From an uncultured Mesorhizobium sp. (GTDB lineage Bacteria > Pseudomonadota > Alphaproteobacteria > Rhizobiales > Rhizobiaceae): a stretch of DNA of 8,422 bases. Positions 1 through 6,163 of this stretch are shown here, one piece after another. Position 1 is the stretch's first letter. Every line of letters begins with the position of its first letter. The stretch covers positions 1 to 8,422 of the forward strand of contig CALFXR010000116.1 in the NCBI GenBank assembly GCA_937958475.1. The letters run 5' to 3'. Both the position numbers and the translations under genes were made by a program. The notes below the pieces were generated by a model. The model was not told the origin of the DNA, did not search any database, and worked only from the letters and a program-made list of their open reading frames with translations.

Positions 1-665
1 CCGGCTTCGTCGGTCGTCTCGTCGTAGCCGGCGAGGTGGATCTCGCCGATCCGCCCGACCGGGAAGCGGTCGATATAGGCGAACGGGTCGAGCCTGTGGT
101 TGACGGCCGAGACCATGACGTTGTTGACGTCGAGCAGCAGGCCGCAGCCGGTCCGCTCCGCGACGGCGTCGAGGAAGTCGATCTCGTCGATCGTGCTCTC
201 GGCGAACAGCACATAGGTCGACGGGTTTTCCAGAAGCATCCTGCGTCCCAGCACCTGCTGCGTCTCGTCGACATGGTCGGCGACGCGCGCCAGCGTCTCC
301 GGCGTATAGGGCAGCGGCAGGAGGTCGTTGAGGAAGCCTGTGTCGTGCGTCGACCAGGCGAGATGTTCCGAGAAGCTCGCCGGCCGGTAGCGGTCGACGA
401 GACGCCTCAGCCGCGCCAGATGCGCCTTGTCCAGCGGCCGCGCCGCGCCGATCGACAGGCCGACGCCGTGCAGCGACAGCTTGTAGCGCGCCGCGATCGC
501 CTCGAGATGGCGGTGCGGCGGTCCGCCGGCGCCCATGTAGTTCTCGGCATGGACCTCGAAGAAGCCGACGTCCGGCTCGCCGGACAGGATCGCGTCGTAG
601 TGCTGCGGCTTCAGGCCCAGCCCGGCGCGGGCAGGCAGCGCTTGCGCCTTGTCCATGGTGATCAT
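1..665 (-). CDS. bufB: BufB-type MNIO maturation enzyme (DUF692), 3' end beyond window
   Basis: Partial gene: 221 complete codons are visible and the C-terminus lies off the left edge. DUF692 proteins are multinuclear non-heme iron oxygenases (MNIO) with a TIM-barrel fold that modify cysteines of peptide substrates. Here the likely substrate is the neighbouring BufA, whose cysteines would become copper-binding groups in the cytoplasm before export. Family motifs seen in order are FFEVHAENY (residues 35-43), SLHGVGLS (64-71, His66), SEHLAW (99-104), LLENPSTY (144-151), LLLDVNNV (176-183) and GEIHLAGY (207-214). Their His, Glu, Asp and Asn residues are the expected metal ligands. ATG at 665 is chosen because GGAGA lies 6-7 bases upstream; an in-frame ATG at 656 is possible. 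The gene follows bufA after 80 bp. An RRE-type partner (bufC) would be expected next but is outside the window. Family assignment is firm; substrate pairing is inferred from position. Confidence 0.93.
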   Translation of the reverse strand, partial: MITMDKAQALPARAGLGLKPQHYDAILSGEPDVGFFEVHAENYMGAGGPPHRHLEAIAARYKLSLHGVGLSIGAARPLDKAHLARLRRLVDRYRPASFSEHLAWSTHDTGFLNDLLPLPYTPETLARVADHVDETQQVLGRRMLLENPSTYVLFAESTIDEIDFLDAVAERTGCGLLLDVNNVMVSAVNHRLDPFAYIDRFPVGRIGEIHLAGYDETTDEA

Positions 666-710
666 CGGGCGTCTCCGGACTGTCGTCTTGGTCGGATGGT
701 ATGCGGATGC

Positions 711-737
711 GGGAGGCCCCGCCGGGCGGGGCCTCCC
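711..737 (-). terminator. Perfect 12-bp GC hairpin between bufA and bufB
   Basis: An exact inverted repeat with arm GGGAGGCCCCGC, a 3-base CGG loop and the complementary arm. It starts 9 bases after the bufA stop and ends about 46 bases before the bufB start. No T-run follows on the minus strand (the next bases read GCATCCGCATACC), so it is not a classical intrinsic terminator. It may act as a partial terminator or as a 3' stabiliser of bufA mRNA, which would let precursor be made in excess over enzyme. The structure is seen directly; its role is inferred. Confidence 0.7.
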
Positions 738-745
738 GGTAGGCC

Positions 746-1033
746 TCAGCCTTCCTTCGGCTCGAGCATGCCCATGTGGCCGTCGACGTTCATCGTCGTG
801 CAGGTGCCGGCCGGCACCGCCTTCCAGGCGTTGCCCTGGAAGTCCTTGGTCGAGGTGCCGGCACAGGTCGTGCCGGCGCCGGCGGCGCAGTCGTTCTGGC
901 CGGCGAGCGCGACGCCGTAGCACTTCTCCTTGCCGGACATGTATTCCATGCTCACCGGGCCGGCATAGGCGGCAGTGGCGAGGGCAGTGGTCAGCGAGCC
1001 GGCGAGGGCGAATGCGAGCGTGGAACGGTTCAT
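746..1033 (-). CDS. bufA1: Bufferin-type metallophore precursor, BufA1/DUF2282 family
   Basis: A 95-residue precursor of a ribosomally made, post-translationally modified copper-binding peptide. Residues 1-24 form a Sec-type signal peptide (MNRS start, Ala/Leu-rich core, AYA cleavage site), so the product acts in the periplasm. The mature part has the DUF2282 pattern: EKCYGVALAGQNDC, then TTCAGTS, then DFQGNAWK and PAGTC, with cysteines at 38, 49, 57 and 78. In the Caulobacter bufferins, cysteines are converted by the MNIO enzyme BufB to thiooxazole-type groups that bind copper; as I recall, the inner pair is modified and the outer pair forms a disulfide. The C-terminal tail carries NVDGHMGM, with His and Met that might also touch metal (speculative). 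The start is well supported by AAGGAGA upstream of ATG at 1033. A SigF-type promoter lies about 55 bp upstream, and bufB follows. Confidence 0.93.
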   Translation of the reverse strand: MNRSTLAFALAGSLTTALATAAYAGPVSMEYMSGKEKCYGVALAGQNDCAAGAGTTCAGTSTKDFQGNAWKAVPAGTCTTMNVDGHMGMLEPKEG

Positions 1034-1086
1034 GGGATCTCTCCTTGGATCTGTCGCGCGCCGTCCATCGGCCGCGCATTGACCAG

Positions 1087-1112
1087 TTCGTTCAGGCGGC
1101 GGCTGCCGTTAC
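1087..1112 (-). promoter_or_regulatory. SigF-type ECF promoter for bufAB
   Basis: On the minus strand the sequence reads GTAACG (1112-1107), 16 bases, then CGAA (1090-1087). This agrees with the GTAACC-N16-CGAA consensus I recall for Caulobacter SigF promoters, with one -35 mismatch and the exact spacer. Transcription would begin near 1080, giving a leader of roughly 45 bases before the bufA ATG at 1033. The motif match is seen directly; use by the neighbouring sigma factor is inferred from the matching element on the other strand. Confidence 0.75.
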
Positions 1113-1173
1113 GCCGTTCCGCAACACGAAATCGTGATCCCTCCGTTCGCTTGGACTTTTTTTCGGACCGCGC

Positions 1174-1199
1174 GTAACAAGGGCTCATTCGCGCGCGAA
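1174..1199 (+). promoter_or_regulatory. SigF-type ECF autoregulatory promoter for sigF-nrsF
   Basis: The plus strand reads GTAACA (1174-1179), a 16-base spacer, then CGAA (1196-1199). This is the same architecture as the element facing bufA. Initiation a few bases after CGAA would give a very short leader, with the GGGGAGGA ribosome-binding site (1202-1209) close to the RNA 5' end. ECF sigma genes commonly drive their own operon. The motif is seen; autoregulation is inferred. Confidence 0.75.
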
Positions 1200-1216
1200 A
1201 TGGGGAGGACGGAAAC

Positions 1217-1753
1217 GTGGCCGGTAGCGACGAAGCCGTGCTCGCCGGCCTCCTGCGGTCGGCCATCGCGGGCGACGAGCGCGACTACGCCCGTTTCCTC
1301 GAGCGCACCGCGGCCATTGTCCGCGGCTTCGCCCGGCGCAGGACCGCCGACGGCGGCGTCGACCCGGAGGACATCGTGCAGGAGACCTTGCTGGCCATCC
1401 ACCTCAAGCGGCACACCTGGATCGCCGACGCTCCGGTGTTGCCCTGGGTCTATGCCATCGCGCGCTTCAAGATCATCGATGCCTACCGCCGCCGCGGCAG
1501 GCGGGTCGAGATCGACTTGGACGACGTTGTCGAAACGCTCGCCCAGCCGGAGCCTGACCGCGTCTCGGAACGCGACGTCGGCCGGGCGCTGGATACCCTG
1601 GCGCCGGGCCAGCGCGGCGTCGTCGCGGCGATCACCGTCGAGGGCCGGTCGATCGGCGAAACGGCGCGCCGGCTCGGCATGACAGAGACCGCCGTCCGCG
1701 TCGCATTGCACCGCGGCCTCGCCGCCATCGCCAGGAGGTTCGGAAGGGACTGA
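1217..1753 (+). CDS. sigF: ECF RNA polymerase sigma factor, SigF-like (NrsF-associated group)
   Basis: A 178-residue ECF sigma factor that would direct RNA polymerase to a small stress regulon. Sigma region 2 spans about residues 20-97: DPEDIVQETLLAIH (49-62) matches region 2.2, and PWVYAIARFKIIDAYRRRGR (76-95) matches 2.3/2.4, which melts and reads the -10. Region 4 spans about 121-176, with a helix-turn-helix around GRSIGETARRLGMTETAVRV for the -35. The start is GTG at 1217, set by GGGGAGGA seven bases upstream; no better ATG exists. The gene is followed after one base by nrsF and diverges from bufA. That is the arrangement known for Caulobacter SigF, whose regulon includes bufferin genes and responds to heavy-metal or redox stress. 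The symbol is assigned by context and family and could differ in this organism. Confidence 0.9.
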   Translation: MAGSDEAVLAGLLRSAIAGDERDYARFLERTAAIVRGFARRRTADGGVDPEDIVQETLLAIHLKRHTWIADAPVLPWVYAIARFKIIDAYRRRGRRVEIDLDDVVETLAQPEPDRVSERDVGRALDTLAPGQRGVVAAITVEGRSIGETARRLGMTETAVRVALHRGLAAIARRFGRD

Positions 1754-1754
1754 G

Positions 1755-2393
1755 ATGAGAACCGACGATCTGATCAGGGCGATTTCCGCCGACGCCGCCA
1801 GACGCTCGCCGCCGCTTCGCGCGGCATGGTGGGCGGCGGCCGCCGTTTCGCTCGCGGTCGCGGCCGTCGCCTTCTTCATTCTGCTTGGCCCGCGCGCCGA
1901 CATCGCCTTGGCTGCCGAGACGCCACGGTTTCTCTTCAAGTTCCTCGTCACCGGACTTCTGGCGGCGTCGGCCTTTGCCCTGCTGCGCCTTCTCGCGCGG
2001 CCGGGCGCGCCCGTTTCCCGCGCCGCGCCTCTCCTGGCGCTGGCGCCGCTCCTGCTCGCCGCGGCGGTGGCGGTCGAACTCGCGATCGTCCCCGCCGACG
2101 ACTACGCCGTGCGCCTTATCGGCACCAACCTGGCGGTCTGCCTGTTCTTCATACCGGTGATCGGCGCCGTCCCGCTGGCCGTCTTCCTCGCCGCCCTGCG
2201 CTACGGCGCGCCGACCAGGCCGACACTCGCCGGCGCGGTCGCCGGTCTCGCCGCGGGTGGGCTCGCCGCCACCTTCTACGCCGCACATTGCACCGACGAT
2301 TCGCCGCTGTTCGTCGCCACCTGGTATTCGCTGGCGATCGCCGGCCTCGCCTGTGTCGGCGCGCTCGCGGCGCCGCTCGTGGCGCGCTGGTGA
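1755..2393 (+). CDS. nrsF: NrsF/DUF1109 membrane anti-sigma factor
   Basis: A 212-residue integral membrane protein with about six hydrophobic segments (near residues 24-44, 60-80, 92-112, 124-147, 157-177 and 188-209). A short charged N-terminus, MRTDDLIRAIS, is the usual sigma-contacting part of DUF1109 proteins. In Caulobacter NrsF holds SigF at the membrane, and two conserved cysteines 50 residues apart are needed for release. Here Cys129 (LAVCLFF) and Cys179 (AAHCTDD) are also 50 apart; Cys200 is an extra one. The ATG lies one base after the sigma stop (TGAGATG), and GGAAGGGA at the end of the sigma gene acts as ribosome-binding site, so the two genes are translationally coupled. Family and role are well supported by sequence and pairing; the inducing signal cannot be read here. 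Confidence 0.9.
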   Translation: MRTDDLIRAISADAARRSPPLRAAWWAAAAVSLAVAAVAFFILLGPRADIALAAETPRFLFKFLVTGLLAASAFALLRLLARPGAPVSRAAPLLALAPLLLAAAVAVELAIVPADDYAVRLIGTNLAVCLFFIPVIGAVPLAVFLAALRYGAPTRPTLAGAVAGLAAGGLAATFYAAHCTDDSPLFVATWYSLAIAGLACVGALAAPLVARW

Positions 2394-2418
2394 GCCTTCG
2401 CCGGTCGCGCCTGGGCCG

Positions 2419-2437
2419 TTTCCCGACGATCGGGAAA
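2419..2437. terminator. Hairpin between convergent genes, possible bidirectional terminator
   Basis: An exact 8-bp inverted repeat, TTTCCCGA-CGA-TCGGGAAA, in the 62-bp gap where nrsF (plus) and the membrane-tailed protein gene (minus) converge. Symmetry and position fit a shared terminator, but no T-run follows on either strand, so efficiency is uncertain. Confidence 0.45.
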
Positions 2438-2455
2438 ACGTCCGGTGTCTTCGTC

Positions 2456-3091
2456 TCAGAAAAGCAGTAGCCACACAGCCAGGCAGACCGTGGCGATGAG
2501 CGTGAACAGCGTCAGCGCCTCGGTCCAACCGCCCTGTTCGGCCGGCATTTCCCGCGTCCTGCCGGAGCCGGCCGACGTCGCCTTGCCTGGCGACGTGCGC
2601 CGCCCGTCGACCGCGACGCCGGCTTGTCCGGGCAGGAGGCGCCACAGCGTTGCCAGTCCCTGGGCGACCAGGCCGGGAACCCCGGTCGGCGACTGCCGCG
2701 GCCCGTCGGCGGCGGCTTCGTCGCGGGCCGGCGCTTCCGCCCGCGCCGCGCGCGCGACCGAACGCGACGGGGCGGCCGCTTCGGCGACGTCTTCGACGAC
2801 CGTCAGGACGGTGCGCGGGGCGGCGAGGTTCTGCGTGTCGCGATAGGCGCGCTGGGCGTCGCGCGACATGCGGGCCGGCGGCGTCGCGGCGTCTTCCGCC
2901 GTCGGGAAGGCGATCAGCACCGGCCGCGCCGGAGCCGCGCCGCGCAAGGTCGGCAGGGGGACGAGAGCCGTGCTGCGTGCCGTCGCCGCCGCGTCGCGCA
3001 CCGGCTGTGCGGGTTCTGCCGTCCGGCCCTCGGGCGCGTCGGGACGGATCGTGCGTCCGTTGAGGACGGAGCGTATGCCGGCGATCTGCAT
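2456..3091 (-). CDS. Uncharacterised Ala/Pro-rich protein with C-terminal membrane helix
   Basis: A 211-residue protein that I do not recognise. Residues 1-188 are rich in Ala, Pro, Arg and Gly and look largely disordered, with no signal peptide. A short more ordered stretch may be PVLIAFPTAED (57-67) followed by RDAQRAYRDTQ (77-87). Residues 190-211 form one hydrophobic helix (ALTLFTLIATVCLAVWLLLF) that runs to the last residue, so the protein resembles a tail-anchored membrane protein with its body in the cytoplasm. ATG at 3091 is chosen because GGAAG lies seven bases upstream; the frame stays open further upstream, but only across the chemoreceptor gene. It lies 74 bp after the chemoreceptor on the same strand and may share its transcript. 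That the frame is coding is supported by the ribosome-binding site and a well-formed terminal helix; the function is unknown. Confidence 0.6.
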   Translation of the reverse strand: MQIAGIRSVLNGRTIRPDAPEGRTAEPAQPVRDAAATARSTALVPLPTLRGAAPARPVLIAFPTAEDAATPPARMSRDAQRAYRDTQNLAAPRTVLTVVEDVAEAAAPSRSVARAARAEAPARDEAAADGPRQSPTGVPGLVAQGLATLWRLLPGQAGVAVDGRRTSPGKATSAGSGRTREMPAEQGGWTEALTLFTLIATVCLAVWLLLF

Positions 3092-3165
3092 GGCTGTGCT
3101 TCCGCGGCTATGGCCAATCGATGGCAGTCTAGTCGATGGACGTTGCGCGGAGCTTGTCCTGAGGC

Positions 3166-4614
3166 TCAGGGCTTGAAGCCGACCCGGAACCCGCCCCAGT
3201 GCCTGCCCTTGACGACGATCGGTGCCGAAACGTCCTTCATCAGCACGAAATTGCCGCCGCCCATGTCGCGCCGGTAGGTCTGCAGCAGGAACGGCTTCGT
3301 GTTGCGTCCCGCGCCCAGCCCGGTGCGGTCGCTGAAGATGCGATGGTTGCGGCAGTTGGCGGCGTTCCACACGGGATCGTCGCCCTGCGGCTTCGAATAG
3401 ACGAGGTTGTGCGTCGGCAGGTAGCCGTTGCGGTCGACCGCGGCGCAGAAGGTGATGCGCTCGTTGAGCTTCACCACCGGTTCCTGGATCGGCGGCAGCA
3501 CGCGGTCGGTGAAGTCGGTGAAGCGCGTCAGCACCTGCTGTGGGTTGGTGCCCGGCACCGGCACGTAGTTCTCGTCGAACAGGTCGGCCATCGACAGCTC
3601 GCCGCGTTCGACGGCGCCGGAAAACAGCTCCGAGATCGTGTCCGCCGTCATCCGGCAGATCTCGATCACCGGCGTGTCCGGCGTCTCGATGCCGCTCTGG
3701 GCGATGAACAGGATGAAGTCCTCGGAGATGTCGAGGATCGCCTGCGAGCGTTCGCCGGCGGAGTCGAGCTTGCCCTGGCAGCTCTTCGACAGCGACGCCA
3801 GTTCGCGCACGTTCTGGCCGAGCCCGGCGCTGCTGTCGATGTTGCGCTGCACCGGGTCGGCCATGCTGTCGATGCGGTCGGTGAGATGCTGCACCGTCGT
3901 CGACAGCGCCTGCAGCGTACGCGTCGCCTCGGCCGCCTCGTTGGAGGCTGCGACCGCCTCCTCCGCCGTCGTGGCGCTCTGCTTCGTGCGCTGGGAAAGG
4001 TCGCTCAGTGTGCCCTGCAGCGCGCCGAGGCTGTTCTCGTTCTGCTTGGCGAAGGCGCTGATCTGGTCGGCGAGCACCTTCACTGCGCTGCCGATCACGG
4101 CGAAGCCGCGGCCCGCCTCGCCGAGCCTGGCCGCCTCGATGCTGGCATTGAGGGCGACGAGCTGCGTCTCGCGGGCGATCTCGTTGATCGAGGCGCTCGC
4201 CTCGCGCACGATGGCGATGGTCGAACTGACCTTCTCCAGCGAATCGTTGAACGAAAGCACGCCTTCGCTCAGCGTGCGCATGTTGTCCACCGCATGGGAA
4301 AGCGTCTTGGCCAGCGTCTCGGCGCCGGTGGCGAGGATCGTCCGCGTCTCCGAGGCCGAGGCCCGCGCCTCTTCCATCGAGCGCGCCAGGCGGTTGTTCG
4401 TCTCGCCCGATTCGCGCGCCGAGCGCACCACGTTGCGCAGCGTGTCGAGCTGCGAGCGACCGAGCCCGCCGAGGTCGTCGATCAGCCCGACGATGTCTGC
4501 GATCTCGATGCCGAGCCGGCTGGCGCGGCGGCCGATGTCGGCGATGTCGACGGTGCCGTGCTGGGATCCGGGTCCGGACCCTTCGTCTTCAATGCGGCGT
4601 AGGGCAAGGTTCAT
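3166..4614 (-). CDS. Soluble methyl-accepting chemotaxis protein with C-terminal sensory module
   Basis: A 482-residue chemoreceptor with no membrane segment or signal peptide, so it should be cytoplasmic or cluster-associated. Residues about 25-300 are a long coiled-coil signalling region. Its hairpin tip spans about 143-184 (NEIARETQLVALNASIEAAR, then GEAGRGFAVIG), matching the MCP core that contacts CheA and CheW. The sensory part follows rather than precedes it: residues about 300-482 contain FDENYVPVPGTNPQQ (346-360), DRNGYLPTHN (394-403), CRNHRIFSDRTGL (421-433), LLQTYRRDMGGGNF (443-456) and GRHWGGFRVGF (470-480). This conserved block occurs at the C-terminus of many alphaproteobacterial receptors and looks Cache/PAS-like, but its ligand is unknown. 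ATG at 4614 has only a weak upstream GGAC as ribosome-binding site. It diverges from cydA, so a respiration-linked stimulus is possible but not shown. Confidence 0.9.
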   Translation of the reverse strand: MNLALRRIEDEGSGPGSQHGTVDIADIGRRASRLGIEIADIVGLIDDLGGLGRSQLDTLRNVVRSARESGETNNRLARSMEEARASASETRTILATGAETLAKTLSHAVDNMRTLSEGVLSFNDSLEKVSSTIAIVREASASINEIARETQLVALNASIEAARLGEAGRGFAVIGSAVKVLADQISAFAKQNENSLGALQGTLSDLSQRTKQSATTAEEAVAASNEAAEATRTLQALSTTVQHLTDRIDSMADPVQRNIDSSAGLGQNVRELASLSKSCQGKLDSAGERSQAILDISEDFILFIAQSGIETPDTPVIEICRMTADTISELFSGAVERGELSMADLFDENYVPVPGTNPQQVLTRFTDFTDRVLPPIQEPVVKLNERITFCAAVDRNGYLPTHNLVYSKPQGDDPVWNAANCRNHRIFSDRTGLGAGRNTKPFLLQTYRRDMGGGNFVLMKDVSAPIVVKGRHWGGFRVGFKP

Positions 4615-4732
4615 GTCGTCGTCCGCGCGGAGTCCAATTAGTTAAGTCTAACATTCCAGCGTTACGGGTTCGTTAACCAGCCTTGCCATGCCCCGGCCTG
4701 CGACACTCCGCCCCGCGCGACGCGGCGCCGCT

Positions 4733-4761
4733 TTGACCCGGTCGCTTGACGACCCTAGTTT
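4733..4761 (+). promoter_or_regulatory. Candidate housekeeping-type promoter for cydAB
   Basis: TTGACC (4733-4738), a 17-base spacer and TAGTTT (4756-4761) lie 28 bp before the cydA start. The -35 is good and the -10 is poor (3 of 6 to TATAAT). A second TTGAC at 4746-4750 repeats the first 13 bp away, which might be a regulator site or chance. I found no clear FNR-type palindrome. Confidence 0.3.
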
Positions 4762-4789
4762 CTCAGCGGTCGAAGGTCGGATACCCGCC

Positions 4790-6163
4790 ATGGACCCCCT
4801 GCTCCTGTCGCGAATACAGTTCGCGGCGAACATTTCGTTTCACATCCTGTTCCCCGCGGTCACCATCGCGCTCGGCTGGGTCCTGCTGTACTTCAAGCTG
4901 CGCTACAACCGCAGCGGCGACGCCGGCTGGATGCGCGCCTATTTCACCTGGGTGAAGGTCTTCGCGCTGTCGTTCGCGCTCGGCGTCGTCTCCGGCGTCA
5001 CCATGAGCTTCCAGTTCGGCACCAACTGGCCGGGCTACATGGAGAAGGTCGGCAACATCGCCGGGCCGCTGCTCGCCTACGAGGTGCTCACCGCCTTCTT
5101 CCTCGAGGCGGTCTTCCTCGGCATCATGCTGTTCGGCTTCCGCCGCGTCTCCAACCGCGTGCACACGCTCGCCACCTTCCTCGTCGCCTTCGGCACCACC
5201 ATGTCGGCGTTCTGGATTCTCGCGCTCAATTCGTGGATGCAGACCCCGGCCGGCTTCGAGATGCGCGACGGCGTGGCGCACGCCACCGACTGGGCGAAGG
5301 TCATCTTCAACCCGTCCTTCCCCTGGCGGCTGGTCCACATGCTCATCGCCTCGGGCCTCACCGTCTCCTTCCTGATCGCCGGCTTCTCGGCGCTGCGCCA
5401 TCTCGCCGGCGACCGCTCCGATTCCATGTGGAAGGCGCTGCGCACCGGCGTCTTCACCGCGGCGGTCCTGATCCCGGTGCAGATCCTCGTCGGCGACCAG
5501 CACGGGCTGAACACGCTCGAGCACCAGCCGCAGAAGGTCGCCGCCATGGAGGCCAACTGGGAGACCAGGGGCAGCGTGCCGCTGATCCTGTTCGCCTGGC
5601 CCGACGAAGAAGCCCGCGAGAACCGCTTCGAGATCGCCATCCCCAACGCCGGCAGCCTGATCCTCACCCACAGCCTCGACGGCGTCGTGCCGGGCCTGAA
5701 CGACTTCGTCGGCAACCACCCGCCGGTGCTTCCGGTCTTCTGGGGCTTCCGCATCATGGTCGGCACCGGGCTGCTCATGCTCGCCGTGTCGTGGACGGCC
5801 GCCTTCTTCGTCGCGCGCCGCCGCGCCCTGCCCAGGCCGCTGGCGCTGGTCATGGTGCCGATGGCGGTGTCGGGATGGGTCGCGGTACTCGCCGGCTGGT
5901 ACACGACCGAGATCGGCCGCCAGCCCTGGCTGGTCACCGGCATCCTGCGCACCGACGAGGCCGTCGGCCCGGTCGCCGGCAGCCACGTGGCGCTCACCCT
6001 TGCCGGCTACCTCGTCCTCTACGCCGTCCTTCTCGCCGCCTATCTCGGCGTGCTGGTCCATCTCGCGATGAAGGCGGCGAAGGACGGCGACACCTCGCCG
6101 CTGCCCGCACTCGCCGACCGCCCGATGGCCCAGCCGGCGCAGGACGTGGAGACCGCCCGATGA
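4790..6163 (+). CDS. cydA: Cytochrome bd-type quinol oxidase subunit I, CIO subtype
   Basis: A 457-residue inner-membrane subunit that oxidises quinol and carries hemes b558, b595 and a d-type (or b-type) heme, reducing O2 to water. Heme and quinol residues are in place: His18 (NISFHILF; b595), Glu98 and Glu106 (AYEVLTAFFLEAVFLG), His183 (RLVHMLIAS) and Met323 (FRIMVGTG) for b558, and Lys249/Glu254 (QPQKVAAMEA) in the Q-loop. GWYTTEIGRQPW (369-380) is the family signature. It lacks the long Q-loop insertion of E. coli CydA (about 520 residues), which places it with the short CIO-type (cyanide-insensitive) oxidases. The frame is open from 4688, but MDPLLLSRIQFAANISFH is the usual N-terminus, so ATG at 4790 is used despite a weak, distant GAAGG. 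The stop overlaps the cydB start. Confidence 0.96.
   Translation: MDPLLLSRIQFAANISFHILFPAVTIALGWVLLYFKLRYNRSGDAGWMRAYFTWVKVFALSFALGVVSGVTMSFQFGTNWPGYMEKVGNIAGPLLAYEVLTAFFLEAVFLGIMLFGFRRVSNRVHTLATFLVAFGTTMSAFWILALNSWMQTPAGFEMRDGVAHATDWAKVIFNPSFPWRLVHMLIASGLTVSFLIAGFSALRHLAGDRSDSMWKALRTGVFTAAVLIPVQILVGDQHGLNTLEHQPQKVAAMEANWETRGSVPLILFAWPDEEARENRFEIAIPNAGSLILTHSLDGVVPGLNDFVGNHPPVLPVFWGFRIMVGTGLLMLAVSWTAAFFVARRRALPRPLALVMVPMAVSGWVAVLAGWYTTEIGRQPWLVTGILRTDEAVGPVAGSHVALTLAGYLVLYAVLLAAYLGVLVHLAMKAAKDGDTSPLPALADRPMAQPAQDVETAR

Noticed and set aside
36..920. 294-codon plus-strand open frame over bufB and bufA
   Set aside because: It is antisense to two genes with clear family motifs and ribosome-binding sites; its own translation shows no recognisable domain.
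1151..1179. Housekeeping promoter TTGGAC-N17-GTAACA before the sigma gene
   Set aside because: The -10 match to TATAAT is poor; the overlapping GTAACA-N16-CGAA fits far better.
1109..1951. 280-codon minus-strand open frame over the sigma gene
   Set aside because: Shadow of the sigma and nrsF genes in GC-rich DNA; composition is Ala/Arg/Asp-rich with no motif.
3199..4602. 467-codon plus-strand frame opposite the chemoreceptor
   Set aside because: The chemoreceptor frame has unmistakable MCP motifs; the opposite frame is a codon-bias mirror rich in Arg, Val, Asp and His.
4661..4665. Third SigF-type -35 (GTAAC on the minus strand) before the chemoreceptor
   Set aside because: No CGAA occurs at the required 16-base spacing; the sequence there reads AACT.
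4688..4789. N-terminal extension of CydA by 34 residues
   Set aside because: The extension is Arg/Ala-rich, unlike any CydA N-terminus, and the family begins at MDPLLLSRIQF.
4763..6061. 432-codon minus-strand frame opposite cydA
   Set aside because: Highly charged, motif-free shadow of a gene with all expected heme ligands.
5233..6159. Long upstream extension of the cydB frame, suggesting a fusion
   Set aside because: It runs out of frame through cydA; the true CydB N-terminus and the ATGA overlap at 6160 are clear.
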